A DNA stretch of 64,000 bases from Cryptomeria japonica (GCF_030272615.1 NC_081405.1:159608317-159672316), one strand, 5' to 3'; counted from the stretch's first letter, positions 54,641 through 64,000 are shown. Notes: generated by a model from the letters alone, not told the origin. Made by a program: numbers and translations.

Positions 54641-55467
54641 CTTGCTCTCCTCATTTGTAAAGGTTAATAGTTGGTTAATAGACAATAGGTAGTAGCAAAA
54701 GCAATTAGTAGTTAGAGTATAGTAGGAGGAGAAGGCAAAAATTGTGGCCAAACATGTAAATAAACATACTTTTCATTGAATTTATGGTGAATGGTGGTGT
54801 TTCTTTTGCATATTGTATGGTTTCTTGTTATATCCTCATGTTAGATGAAGTTCATTGATTGTGATAGAGTAATGTGTGGATGTTGATAATTCCTTGGTTC
54901 ACACTATTTGTGGTTGGATGATTTTCAATTACAGTGCATAGTTAGCCTGAACATTAAAATCTGCTAAGTTCAATTGTGGATATGTTTATTCAAGTTGCGC
55001 CAATGAATTGGTTATTTGGATGAACTTTCATGATATGAAAACCTTTCATTTCCCTTGGAAGATTGCATCAATTTTGTGTAGTTGTTGGCAACATGTGGAA
55101 ACAAATCTCGGTTTAAGGAATGTGTCCATCCAAGCATGATCCAGTGCTATCATTGATCTTAGGAGTAGATTAGATTTCTCTAAACCCTCAATCCCTTTAG
55201 TCTTTTTTTTTAAATCAAGTGAATTTCCATGTTCTAGCTGCATTCAAGCAAGAATTTAAGTACAAACGTAAGTCCCCCTTGTGATTCCAGCAATATCATA
55301 TCAACCATTGAACTTATCCACATGTCAAGAACTGACATTTGGAACCTTGGAGTCACCTCAAGTGATCACTTAGTTCAGCATTTGAGGAGGTTTTGTTCAA
55401 GAGAGGATAAGATACCTTGGTATTGTATTCTGTGTATTCTGTGTATAAAAAACACATCAACAAGTAT

Positions 55468-55950
55468 GAATAAATGAAACTATAACAGAAGAATGTATGC
55501 AGATTTGGTAGCAAGAATATATGAAGATTTGTAAGGGGATAGTAATTGGTTTTGTGGGAGTTTTATGATCAGTTTATAGCAGATTTGAATGGAGGAGATT
55601 GAAGAAGAGAGTTATAGCTCTTGTGAAGACAATTTGAACGAGGGGTTGGTGCCTCTAGTGGCAAGTGCTCATGAATTGAATGGGGGGGTTGGTGCCTCTT
55701 GTAGGTTAAGCCTACAAAATTTGTAAGAGATTATTATATAAGCAAGTAATTTGCCGTGTTTTTCTCCCGTAAGGCTTTCCACATAAATATTAGGTGTTAT
55801 TGTGTTTTTCTCTTGTGCATGAATATTAATTTTGAGTAAATGATGCTATTATTATTAATCAAGTTTTATATATGATATTAAGTTTGTAAAAAGTAAATAT
55901 TATCATTATATTAATTCACCCCCCCTCTCGGTATAACTGTGTGCTCATCA
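55468..55950 (+). mobile_element. right LTR of host copia element, second part
   Basis: Resumes with GAATAAATGAAACTATAACAG, parallel to 25754 in the left LTR, and ends TGTGTGCTCATCA. It keeps about 190 bases (55735-55930, including CACCCCCCCTCTCGGTATAA) that the left LTR has lost. Followed by the ATCAC duplication at 55951-55955. Confidence 0.87.
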
Positions 55951-55955
55951 ATCAC

Positions 55956-56372
55956 AACCAAGAAATATAATCTTATAGGGTCATAGATTCCTAGGTCCGC
56001 GACTTCACTATTGCTTTGATCAAATCGACACATTGAGGAATCAGTAGCTCTGTAATCTTTTCCCTTCAAGATTTCTCTACTTTGCAGGTTTCAAGAGACA
56101 CACTCTAATGGCACCCTTGATCACAAGGCTTGTATTAGATATGCAGCATGGATGCCTAATTTTGTAGAAAACGTCCTCCATAGATCACTATGCAACTCCG
56201 TTATAATGTGATTTTTTTAATGCTCAAACAGCTTGTTGGTGTCGAAGACACACAGCAAAGTGATATGCACATTATGAATAAAAATTAAAGAGGAATTTTA
56301 CAATATCGCAAAACTCACCTTACAACTATTCAATAAGAGAGCCTCGGTTTTGACAAAAATCGAGAGAGATAG
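55956..56372. other. right flank of host copia element
   Basis: Non-coding; contains no motif I recognise. It may belong to the minus-strand copia remnant that follows, whose RNase H end would be expected here. Confidence 0.3.
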
Positions 56373-56853
56373 CTAACAACAAAACAAAGATCTGCTAGTG
56401 GTTGTAAGAGATACCAAGCTGCCCACCAATTGTTTGCCCACCAATTGTTTGTAGCGTGATTCATTAACTGGAGATGAATCATTGGAAGTTGACAACTTCT
56501 GCCTAACCTCCAGAGGTGAGAAGATGTTACAATTTGCTATCCAAAAATGCTCAAAAAGTCTTGTGACATATTTGATTTGAACTATGAAGATGGTATTATC
56601 AGATTGCCAAAATTCAACTCGTAGGCAATAATGTAGGAGGCTTTGATCTAACTTGTCAAAAGCTGCACACAAATCTTATTATACTGGCTAAATTGCAGTC
56701 TCTGTGCTATTTGTAATAGCAAAATCATCAACATACACAATAAGAACTACATTATCATTACCATCGTTTTTGCAATAAAGAATTGGGTTAGAAAGAGTGC
56801 TTATTCCATAATCTTTTAAATATTTATCAATTTTAAGATAAGTAGATTTTGTT
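56373..56853 (-). pseudogene. Ty1/copia reverse transcriptase remnant, copy 1
   Basis: Minus strand: NPILYCKNDGNDNVVLIVYV then DDFAITNST (the YVDD box, about 56715-56740), KLDQSLLHYCLRVEFWQSDN, IFIVQIKYVTRLFEHFW and YKQLVGSLVSLTTTSRS. These match the copia order LYVDDLLI, DLG.LHYFLGIEVWQ, QKKYA..ILKRF and YRQLVGSL.YLTATRPD. A short duplication around KQLVG (56427-56445) and stops show decay. Confidence 0.8.
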
Positions 56854-56870
56854 CATTCTAGTGGATTGTT
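56854..56870. repeat. 17-bp target-site duplication (left) of non-LTR copy 2
   Basis: CATTCTAGTGGATTGTT repeats exactly at 58641-58657. A third, uninterrupted version (GTTCTAGTGGGGATTGTTC) at 59073-59092 lies in the duplicated copia sequence and shows the empty site. Confidence 0.9.
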
Positions 56871-58640
56871 TTTGATTAGGGGAAAAACAGGTTTTGAGGG
56901 GACCCGAAACCCCATACAACAGGTTTTGGAGGGACCCGAAACCCAATAGATTTTACCGGGATCTAGAACCCAACAAAATAGGCTGCTAAAAGAAATAAAC
57001 TATGAAAAACCACAGCCAAAATCTAGTAAAGATGACTAAAACCAGCAACAACCAGCATAGTCACGCCACACCCAACAAAGCTACAGCTCCAAACTATAGC
57101 ACGAAACAGTAATAATCGAGGGTATGCCAAGCACCCTTAGCCAACTATCAGGGTTTTGAAAGGTACCCCTAACCTTCAATAACAACACCAAATTACATCG
57201 GATATTCATACAATTTGAATCTGGCCAGTAGGGGTTTTGAAAGGCTCCCTCAACCTTCAAACTGGGTTTTAAAATGGAACCCAAAACCAGCAACCAAGGG
57301 TTTTTCCAGGCACCCTCAACCTTAAATGATGAGCTCAGAACTCCAAACACAGGATTTTCCCCAAACCAAAGACAGCAAAAAGACAGACTATGCCCTTTAA
57401 AACTATTAGCAACCATCCTGCCTATAGGATAAACCAGGAACCCACAACTAGAAGAAGGGGGAACAAAGACCCCAAAAACCAGAAGGAAGGAGGCCAAACC
57501 AAGAAACAACAAAAAGGAACCAGAGCAGGAGACAAGCTGGGAGTCTGGAAGAAAGAACTTCTAGCCCCACCCAAGGAGACTCCCAAGAGAGAAGAAACCG
57601 GCATCCATAGCCAGCATCAAGAGGAGCACCAAAAGTTGAAAATCCCCAACATTCCATCTCTCCACCTCAATAGGAAAGAGCTCCACCTCTACAGGACGAA
57701 GAATGAAGCAGAAAGACAAGAGCCAGCATTCTCCAGCAGCAAGCAAAAACCAGCCCTTTCCCCTCCACCAAATATCCACCTCCACAGGAAATATGGTCAG
57801 CTCTAACAGACAAGGAGGGGAAGAAAGCAAGAGCCAAGAAACCCCTCTCAAAGGTTCACACCAAGGACAACTCTGCAAGAGGAGCACCAAAAGTTGAAAA
57901 TCCCCAACATTCCATCTCTCCACCTCAATAGGAAAGAGCTCCATCTCTACAGGACGAAGAATGAAGCAGAAAGACAACAACTAGCACTCTCCAGCAACAA
58001 GCAAAAACCAGCCCTTTCCCCTCCACCAAAAATCCACCTCCATAGGAAATATGGTCACCTCTAATAGACAAGGAGGGGAAGAGAGCAAGAGCCAAGAAAC
58101 CCCTCTTAAAGGTTCACACCAAAGACAACTCTCCACCTCCATAGGAGAGTAGCCTAACAGAGAAGAACCGAAAAAGGAAGCTCCTTTGAAGAACCAGAGC
58201 GCCAAAGGCCAGAACAACAACAAATCCTCAGCACAAAGGAGAGGAGAGAACACAAAGAGCCTCTCCACAAGAGATCCGCCAGGGTCCCAGATCTGCCCAA
58301 ACACCAACAGGAAAACACCCCCTACCAAAGAAAGAGCAGAAAAGAGGCCATTGACAGGAACCACCGCACACCCCTGATGACCAAAAACAGAGGCCACAAA
58401 AAACCCTTGCCAAAACGCCTCCATCGTTGTCGCAGCCTCCACTCCTTCCTCAGTACCAAACTCCTCCACCCACCATTCCAGCAAAGAAGAGCCACAAAGA
58501 GCCCCATCAGACGGCATAGAAGGTGATAGGAGGAGAGGGTTGAAATCATCCTCATCCGCAGCATCGTCTTCCCCATCTTCAGCAACTCCTACGCAGGAAA
58601 CTCCTCTCGCTCCCGCTCCCGCTCCCATGTTTACACCATG
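56871..58640 (-). mobile_element. non-LTR retroelement copy 2 (1.77 kb)
   Basis: The minus strand starts just after the duplication (CATGGTGTAAACATGGGAGC) and ends TTTTTCCCCTAATCAAAA; it is flanked by a 17-bp exact duplication. It is longer at the 5' end than the copy at 37684-46520. It contains a 258-bp in-frame tandem duplication (57619-57876 and 57877-58134) that copy 1 lacks. Most of the element is one long frame (separate entry). No reverse transcriptase. Confidence 0.85.
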
Positions 58641-58643
58641 CAT
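57081..58643 (-). pseudogene. unknown 520-codon frame of the non-LTR element, copy 2
   Basis: A single reading frame spans 58643 to 57081, broken by TAG at 57981 and 57561. At both sites related sequence has TGG (Trp): copy 1, and for the first also the second internal repeat, so the ancestral frame was open. It begins with a Gly/Ala-rich, then acidic stretch (MGAGAGARG, EDGEDDAADEDDFNPLLL), followed by very hydrophobic, Trp/Phe-rich sequence (LLFWPLALWFFKGASFFGSS, PVEVELFPIEVERWNVGDF repeated by the 258-bp duplication) and ends SIITVSCYSLEL. Strong membrane-like stretches are visible. No family recognised. Confidence 0.55.
57619..58134. repeat. 258-bp in-frame tandem duplication in non-LTR copy 2
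   Basis: GAGGAGCACCAAAAGTTGAA recurs at 57621 and 57879, and GGTTCACACCAA at 57853 and 58111. 258 is a multiple of three, so the frame is kept. Confidence 0.88.
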
Positions 58644-58657
58644 TCTAGTGGATTGTT

Positions 58658-59165
58658 CTTGGAATATCCAATTAGATTTTATCTGTGTTGGTGAATCATT
58701 CTTGGAATCTCAAGTTGATTACAGATCAGTATTTGTGTGAAGATATTACAATTTGCCATCCGAAAATGCTCTAAAAGTCTTGTGACATATTTGATTTGAA
58801 CTATGAATATGCTATTAGCAGATTGCCCAAATTCAACTCCTAGGCAATAACGTAGGAGGCTTTGATCTAATTTCTCAGAAGCTGCACACAAATCTTATTA
58901 TACCGGCTAAATTGCAGTCTCTGTAATTTGTAATAGCAAAATCATCAACATATACGATAACAAGTACACTATCATTACCATCGTTTTTGCAATAAAGAAT
59001 TGGGTTAAAAAGACTTCTTATTCCAAAATCTTATAACTGATTATCAATTTTAAGATAAGTAGATTTTGTTCGTTCTAGTGGGGATTGTTCTTGGAATATC
59101 CAATTAGATTTTATCTGTGTCGGTGAATCATTCTTGGAATCTCAAGTTGTTACAGATCAGTATTT
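58658..59165 (-). pseudogene. copia reverse transcriptase remnant, duplicated copy 2
   Basis: 58738-59090 repeats 56518-56870 with about 10% differences, including the YVDD region and KLDQSLLRYCLGVEFGQSAN with IFIVQIKYVTRLLEHF. TTGGAATATCCAATTAG, at 58659 and 59093, marks the end of each duplicated unit. So a unit of about 430 bp was tandemly duplicated before the non-LTR element landed in the first copy. Confidence 0.8.
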
Positions 59166-60146
59166 GCTATGTTTGTTTGATTTTCATTATGTTTTGTGAT
59201 AGCTCCACTTGCTATTTGTCCAAAGTTGGCAGTGAAAGATAGGCTATCCAAAGTTGACAGTGAAAGATAGGCTATTGAACTTGTTCACAATGTTCATGTC
59301 TCAATTTCCAGTTACTTGCATAATATGCATAAATGTATGTATATACACTGATGTACACACATGGTCTGTTGAAAACTGTATATTCTTAACTCTCCTTGTA
59401 AACTCATGTAACCATATGTCATATTGAGAACTGTATATTCTCTGATCTCCTTATAAACTCATTTACACATATTTTACTGGAAACTGTATATTTTTCAAAT
59501 CTCCTTATCTTAAATTGTGGTAACTCTGCCTTATCGACACTTGATATGGCCCTACAATAGCAGATATGCTCTTTCCACCGTGAGTTAAGTGCCCTAGACA
59601 AACTTTTATTCTCATTTATAAGCACTGTCTGAACCTATTTGCTCTAATCATTTTCATCCACATTCCAAAGACACGTTATTTTGTTTAAATATGTTCTAGG
59701 TTTTTGACTTGGTCCTCTCTGGATTCCATCTTAAATATATGTATCTAGTGTATATGTCATATATTTGATATTAGAAATTTTGCTTCTCAAGATTGGTTCC
59801 AGAGAATCTATCAGTCACTGGTATGGCTTCTCAAAATGGCATTTAATACTTAAATGAGTTACAAGATAAAATCAAGATAGCAATAGCCTTCATCTTTTTT
59901 AATGATTGTTTATTTGATCACAATTTATTTGTTCTTTTGTCATTTCTTCTATAATGGATCACTATGGCAGAATGCAAAATAATGCTGAGAATATAAGTTG
60001 TAAATCTTTTGGAAAACACTTTGTGTCAATTTTTGTTTCTGTACTGTGAAACTATGATGTCTTTAAAGCTGAAAATGGTAAAAATATATTTTAATGCATT
60101 TGCTTAAAAGATAGCCGTTTCCTAAAATATTTTTCTGTGTCCAAAG
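59166..60146 (+). other. end of intron 1, no recognised element
   Basis: Small duplications only (CCAAAGTTGGCAGTGAAAGA repeated at 59220 and 59248; GAAAACTGTATATTC-type strings at 59370-59490). A T-rich tract and TTTTTCTGTGTCCAAAG lead into exon 2. Confidence 0.4.
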
Positions 60147-60256
60147 GACTGGAAATGCAATGGAAAGGGTTATGTTGCATACCGTAACTACATCCATTAC
60201 CAAAAAAATTCAAACCACTTACAACTTACAAGCCAGCCCAGTACACCAGGGAACAG
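60147..60256 (+). CDS. host gene of unknown function, coding exon 2
   Basis: After acceptor CCAAAG the phase-0 frame reads DWKCNGKGYVAYRNYIHYQK, NSNHLQLTSQPSTPGN and ends AG|GTTAGTTG, a good donor at 60257; the exon leaves in phase 2. With exon 1 it joins as LLYRKAFAGCDQRQ followed by DWKCNGKG. The peptide is rich in aromatic residues and reads like a conserved domain; the string CNGKGYVAYRNYI is the most distinctive part and I recall similar strings in uncharacterised plant proteins, without a function. Later exons lie beyond this window or were not found between 60257 and 62238. Confidence 0.62.
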
Positions 60257-60364
60257 GTTAGTTGTTTTCATCAACATTATTTTCTATTAGTAGTTTATGT
60301 AACGATTTGAAGTAAAAATTTTGTGTTAATGAGCCAAAATCTTTCTTGATATAGATAATATTTA

Positions 60365-60635
60365 GTGGATCTTTTAGTGTATCTGGGAAGATCAATATTT
60401 TCTGTGTTTAATCATTTCAATTTCAAAGGCCATACTAGTTCCTAGTTTCGTTTTAGTAATTAATTAGAATTTAAGGCAGTGAGTACTTTGATGTTGTGGA
60501 TCTCTCAGTGTATCTGGGAAGATCAATATTCCTTCTGTTGTATAGTAATTATTTTTCAAGTTTAAAGGCCATACTAGTTCCCAGTTTCATTCTGGTAATC
60601 AATCAGAATTTGAGGTGGCAAGTACTTTTCTTGTT
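60365..60635. repeat. tandem duplication of about 130 bp in intron 2
   Basis: Blocks starting GTGGATCTTTTAGTGTATC (60365) and GTGGATCTCTCAGTGTATC (60497) are collinear through GGCCATACTAGTTCC(T/C)AG and AAGGCAG / GAGGTGG. About 15% divergence. Confidence 0.75.
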
Positions 60636-62238
60636 TGAATCTAATTGTTGTTAGCATCACCTCTATTTGAGGTGTATGGTTTCAGGTCAGCAGAAATATC
60701 ATTGACATTCAAGGTGGTCATGTATTTTTGTTCAGGAGCTTTTTCAAGTGTGACTATCAATTAAGATCATCAAAAATTACCACAGAGAATATGATTATCT
60801 GCTACATATATAACATGATTCATCTGTGTCCAATGTTTTAAAATGTCTGGCCTCAATGCATTATGGATGCTAACTTGTGCTGACATGAGGTGGAAAAGGT
60901 TTCTGAAAATCAACAGAGATAAGAAACAAATGACTTACAAAAATGACTGCTCAATGTTTGGTGAAATTTGTGGATTGTCTGCTTGCTTCTTTTCAATTGC
61001 ATGGGATGATTTTGAAAGACCCTCTATATTGATTTTAGTTTGATTTAACTTATTGCTAATGCAAGAGGTTGACAAGTTTCTCAACAGAAGTAGAGCGATA
61101 AATTGAAGACTACCAACAAAAACTGAACAATTTCTGCTGACACTTATGGACTCTCCCCTAGCCCCATGTCATTTGCCATGGACAATTTTGATATATGGTT
61201 CCTCTATATTGATTTCTGGTTGATGTGATGTAGGGCAAAAATGTTAGTTCTCACTTTAGGTGTCCAATTTCAAGGCATGGTTCAGTGATATACATTGGTA
61301 GTTTTTTCAACAACTGGATAATGACAAGTTTTTGGGGAAGTCCTCTCATTTGGGGAGGAGTAAAATATCGATAGAATATGTCCTCTAGGAGTATATATTG
61401 CTCAAGATCACTTCTATGCAATATTTCTTTTCTGATTAGTCTGTAAGATAATTTTTCCAAAAACTAAGCCAAGATGGACCCAATTAATATAGGAAAGGCA
61501 CCATAAAAGGTGGCCATTTGCAAGTTAGGTTTGTTTCTGAAAACTTACTGTACAGATAAGAAAGAAATGTCAAATAATGCTAAATTTCCTACAGAGAGTG
61601 CAGGATGTGCATACCTCTTCATGTAAGTAATTACTCATTATGCATGTAGAAAGCTGAGAACCCATAACAATTCCAAACAAAGAATGGCTTTTTGCACACT
61701 GAAAGTCCTCTGGAATTAATATTTATCCAGATAGCTCATAATCATCAACTTTGTCCTTAAAATGTGTCAACCGGGAATTAGAAAAAGCTTTTTAACATGC
61801 AACTTCATATTCGTCATTTTCAACTTGTGCTAAGGTTTAAGCTTTGAAGATGTGCTAATCCCTAAGAAAATTTAAATGTATTTTTTTTCACAAATGTCGG
61901 GAAATATTTGCTAAGGAACCTGCTATTTCTTGCATGGACTGTCAAATGTTCATCAAGAATATAGTGATTAAGAATAGTCTACTTCCTTGGAACTTTGTAG
62001 ATATGCCCACTTGTCCATTTACTCTGAAATGTCTTTACTTCTCAACTGATTCATTGTGATGCTAAAATATTCCTGGGCACTATGTTCAGTCATTAATATC
62101 TTCTGCATATCTACAAGATCATTATCTAATTATTGCAGTAAATATTTCTGAACATCTTCGTTAAATTGATGCATCTTTATATCCAGTAGCATTCTTTTTA
62201 AGCTAGGACACCTTTAAAATAAAGAACACATATATTTG
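60636..62238 (+). other. putative intron 2, no recognised element
   Basis: No transposon domain or convincing exon. Phrases such as CCTCTATATTGATTTTAGTTTGAT (61021) and CCTCTATATTGATTTCTGGTTGAT (61201) suggest a further local duplication. A 66-codon frame at 60843-61043 has no domain. Confidence 0.35.
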
Positions 62239-62737
62239 TGTAATGTCCCCTATTTGTCAAAGCCCTAATTTAGCCCTAGATCACAATTTCCAAATGAGCA
62301 AGAGCAGGGCTAGAGATATCTTTCACCTGGTTGAGGCCCTGCAAAATAGGTCAGGAAACCATTTACAACAATAATTCATAAAGCAAATCTTTTTAGTTAG
62401 AAATCATTGAAGCATATAGCAGAAATATCAACTTAATCATAAGATATCTTAAATATGTTTGAGGAAGCTCAACCATAGGAGAGCTAGGATAAGGTGACTC
62501 AATAGGGTCTCCTAGAGATCCCCTATCCTAGGTCCAAGAGCGGATATACCATCCCTCTTGTCCTCATGTGGCCCGTATTAAAATAATGTAATGTTTCTTT
62601 AACGGTCATTTTAGTTAGTTTAGATAGTTTCTAATTTTGGCTGTTGTTCACGATTGTTTCATTTAGAAAGATTGTCTTTGTAAATCTATTTAAGGAGCCT
62701 TCGTCTCCTTTGTTTAATACATTGATTTACCATAACA
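62239..62737 (+). mobile_element. LTR of a plus-strand element, left edge uncertain
   Basis: The right edge is firm: TTTACCATAACA is followed by a primer-binding site at 62738. The left edge could be TGTAATGTCCCC (62239) or TGTCCTCATGTGG (62559); the short version gives a 179-bp LTR, unusually small. A TATA-like TATTTAAGGAGCC sits at about 62687-62699. The start TGTAATGTCC resembles the inverted end of the LTR at 11512, so two elements may be abutted here. Confidence 0.5.
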
Positions 62738-62748
62738 TGGTATCAGAG
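62738..62748 (+). promoter_or_regulatory. primer-binding site (initiator Met tRNA)
   Basis: TGGTATCAGAG directly after an LTR end (ATAACA). Confidence 0.85.
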
Positions 62749-63640
62749 TGAGTTGATGGGATTTCATAAAATTTGGCAAATTTTTTAAGAAAAAATCAAG
62801 CCTCTTTTGATCTGGAATTTTTTCTAGAAATTTGTTCTTTGATTTTTTATGAAAATAAAAAATTCGTTGGAATTTGTTTCAGCGCCGATTTTTGTGTTTG
62901 TGGGCTTTTGTTTGCAAACCCATGTCTGTTGGTTTGTGGCTTGGAGGCAAGGGTTTTTCGTGGGAATTTGAGGCATTGGTTTTTCTCTGTAGAGCTTGCG
63001 TGCGGTTTGCATCTTCAATTTCATCTAGTTTTCTTCCTTTTCTGGGCGTCGTTTTCACCAAATTGAGTGGTTTTTTGGATGAACCGGATCTTGTATCGAC
63101 CCTTCTGATTTTCATGACAGGTTTTTTTACCTCTGGTTTTTCGCAATAGGTTTTCATGCTGTGTGTGACGACCCTCCTTTTGTCTGCTCGCGATGGGTTT
63201 TTTTACGCAGTTTCTTTGTTCGAGTTTTATTTTTTCTGCCCGAGAGAAGGTTTTGTGAGTCGTTCTCTGGAATTCTATGCCGTGTTTTTTGGCAAAGGCC
63301 GTGTTTTACAGATGCATCAAGGCACCCTTATGTGGATTTTTGGGCTCTTCTGTCCACAGTTTTTTCTTAGAACTCGCAACCTGCACAAAGTCCTTCGAGT
63401 TCTTTTTGGCTTTGTGTTTGGTCCTGTATGCCTTGGTTAGGGTTTCCGCAGGTCGGGAGGGCTTTCTAGTTTTATGGGTTTTCTAATTTTTGTCCATAAA
63501 AAATTAGTGTTGGTTTTTCGAATTTTTCTCCATAAAAATTAGTGGTGGGTTTTTATGATTTTTCTCCTTAAAAGTTATTGGAAGGGTTTTAAAACTCAAG
63601 AAATTTAGAGATTTTTAAGGATTTAAAACTTGTTTCATTC
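62749..63640 (+). mobile_element. leader of the plus-strand LTR element, T/G-rich, no gag
   Basis: The sequence after the primer site has several overlapping frames (for example 62773-63066), none with a gag motif. It is T/G-rich on the plus strand. A repeat of about 40 bp (TTTTTCTCCATAAAAATTAG) occurs three times at 63480-63590. Element ends on the right were not found. Confidence 0.4.
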
Positions 63641-63644
63641 ACCC

Positions 63645-63650
63645 TTTATT
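63645..63650 (-). terminator. polyadenylation signal candidate
   Basis: Minus-strand AATAAA about 245 bases downstream of the stop codon of the edge ORF at 63893; the intervening AT-rich sequence is plausible 3' untranslated sequence. Confidence 0.4.
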
Positions 63651-63892
63651 AAATACACCTTAAAGACACAATAACATCATTAAATAGAAGCTAATTTGAT
63701 TACATACACAAGTATACATCAATCACATAAGCATAAACGCAAATTGTAGTTGAAGGAAATAACAAACATAAATATATAAATATTGTCAAATGTATACAAT
63801 ATTACAAAACTCATGGAATAAAAAATCCACGTCATCATATGTTCAAATCAAAATGTTCCATACAAATACCAAAAGTAAAAACAACTACAAGC

Positions 63893-64000
63893 CTATGGCT
63901 TAGAGGAGCCTGCATCCCCAGGCCTCGGCCCCCTTTGAAGGCATCTAAGGTAGGTCTTGGATGACTCGGCAACCATAGCCTTTCCCCATGACACCATGCC
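63893..64000 (-). CDS. C-terminus of an unidentified protein (partial, runs off right edge)
   Basis: Thirty-five codons plus TAG: GMVSWGKAMVAESSKTYLRC then LQRGPRPGDAGSSKP. Local G+C is higher than in the surroundings. The Pro/Gly/Ser end looks like a disordered tail. It could be the last exon of a host gene on the opposite strand or the end of a transposon protein; too short to tell. No family recognised. Confidence 0.4.
   Translation of the reverse strand, partial: GMVSWGKAMVAESSKTYLRCLQRGPRPGDAGSSKP

Larger units (their letters stand above)
48999..55462 (+). mobile_element. solo LTR unit C (3.2 kb), split by unit B
   Basis: Own sequence is 48999-49213 plus 52471-55462. It starts TGTTGTGACGTTTTCACAC and ends AAAACACATCAACA; flanks are GGTAT and AGTAT (one mismatch), and the uninterrupted site is seen in the left LTR of the host element at 25744. 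Order: terminal hairpin (49022-49038), array of AAATCCATGGC-type cores (52806-53630), acceptor-like site (53828), short cargo frames, telo-box-like palindrome, TATA, R-U5. No second LTR or pol. Confidence 0.83.
24802..55950 (+). mobile_element. copia-like LTR element (host of the nested stack)
   Basis: Two similar LTRs (24802-26067 and 47783-48998 plus 55468-55950) in the same orientation are flanked by ATCAC duplications. A gag-like region with two zinc knuckles follows the left LTR, and a purine tract (AAAGGGGGTGAT) precedes the right one at 47771-47782. No protease, integrase or reverse transcriptase of its own was found in the interior pieces (26068-28808, 30355-31024, 37103-37666, 46538-47782), so it is probably non-autonomous or heavily deleted. 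The rest of the span is made of younger insertions. Confidence 0.82.
21272..60146 (+). other. putative giant intron 1 (about 38.9 kb)
   Basis: The interval begins GTACTTATC and ends TTTTTCTGTGTCCAAAG, fitting donor and acceptor. Everything between is retrotransposon-derived or featureless. Introns of this size filled with retrotransposons are well known in conifers. The claim rests on matching phases, splice signals and the coherent joined peptide; no transcript was available. Confidence 0.55.

Noticed and set aside
48999-55462. A full-length element with LTRs 48999-52465 and 52466-55462
   Set aside because: The two halves differ in their middles, the second lacks an LTR start, and the GGGTC duplication at 49209 and 52466 shows that one solo LTR is nested in another.
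57390-57806. 138-codon plus-strand frame
   Set aside because: It is the antisense shadow of the non-LTR element's long frame, whose minus-strand reading is conserved in the other copy.
62773-63486. Overlapping 60-97 codon frames as a gag protein
   Set aside because: No gag or zinc-knuckle motif, several frames overlap on both strands, and the sequence is T/G-rich leader following a primer-binding site.

Overview
The window looks like nuclear DNA from a plant with a very large genome, most probably a gymnosperm (conifer-like). The reasons are very low gene density, many diverged Ty1/copia and Ty3/gypsy retrotransposons, primer-binding sites of the plant initiator-Met tRNA type, LTRs of 3-8 kb, and what appears to be one gene split by an intron of about 39 kb. 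The species assignment is inference; no bacterial-type gene, rRNA, tRNA gene or CRISPR array was seen.

Host genes. A plus-strand gene of unknown function has a candidate first coding exon at 20954-21271 and a second at 60147-60256. Both junctions are phase 0 and have GT/AG signals. All sequence between them would be intron 1. At the right edge, the last 108 bases encode the C-terminus of a different minus-strand open frame.

Layout. 1-8532: minus-strand gypsy element (gag, protease and G-patch remnants, 3.9-kb LTR). 8533-13706: another minus-strand LTR element whose interior carries a fragment resembling the cohesin regulator PDS5. 13743-18672: decayed plus-strand copia reverse transcriptase/RNase H, split by a 3.4-kb solo LTR with a GGATG target duplication. 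19480-20268: 277-bp tandem repeats. 21272-60146: the putative giant intron.

The intron is a nested stack that target-site duplications (TSDs) resolve. A copia-like element (24802-55950, TSD ATCAC) received five independent insertions: a solo LTR (28814-30349, TAACT), a full-length minus copia (31030-37097), a non-LTR element (37684-46520, 17-bp TSD) that was itself hit by a 7.7-kb LTR unit (38416-46109, GGTAC), and, in its 3' LTR, a solo LTR (48999-55462, GGTAT/AGTAT) that contains a further solo LTR (49214-52465, GGGTC). A second non-LTR copy lies at 56871-58640 inside duplicated copia remnants.

Most striking system. Three related LTR units (38416-46109, 49214-52465, 48999-55462) share their ends, a terminal hairpin, an inverted double telo-box next to a TATA box, a spacing-regular repeat array, and an acceptor-like site in front of an open frame. 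The largest carries a 1,066-codon frame with one amber stop inside U3, and a 14-unit array of a palindromic core spaced 166-167 bp (three gaps of 175-176 bp). I know of no described element with this architecture, but I could not search.
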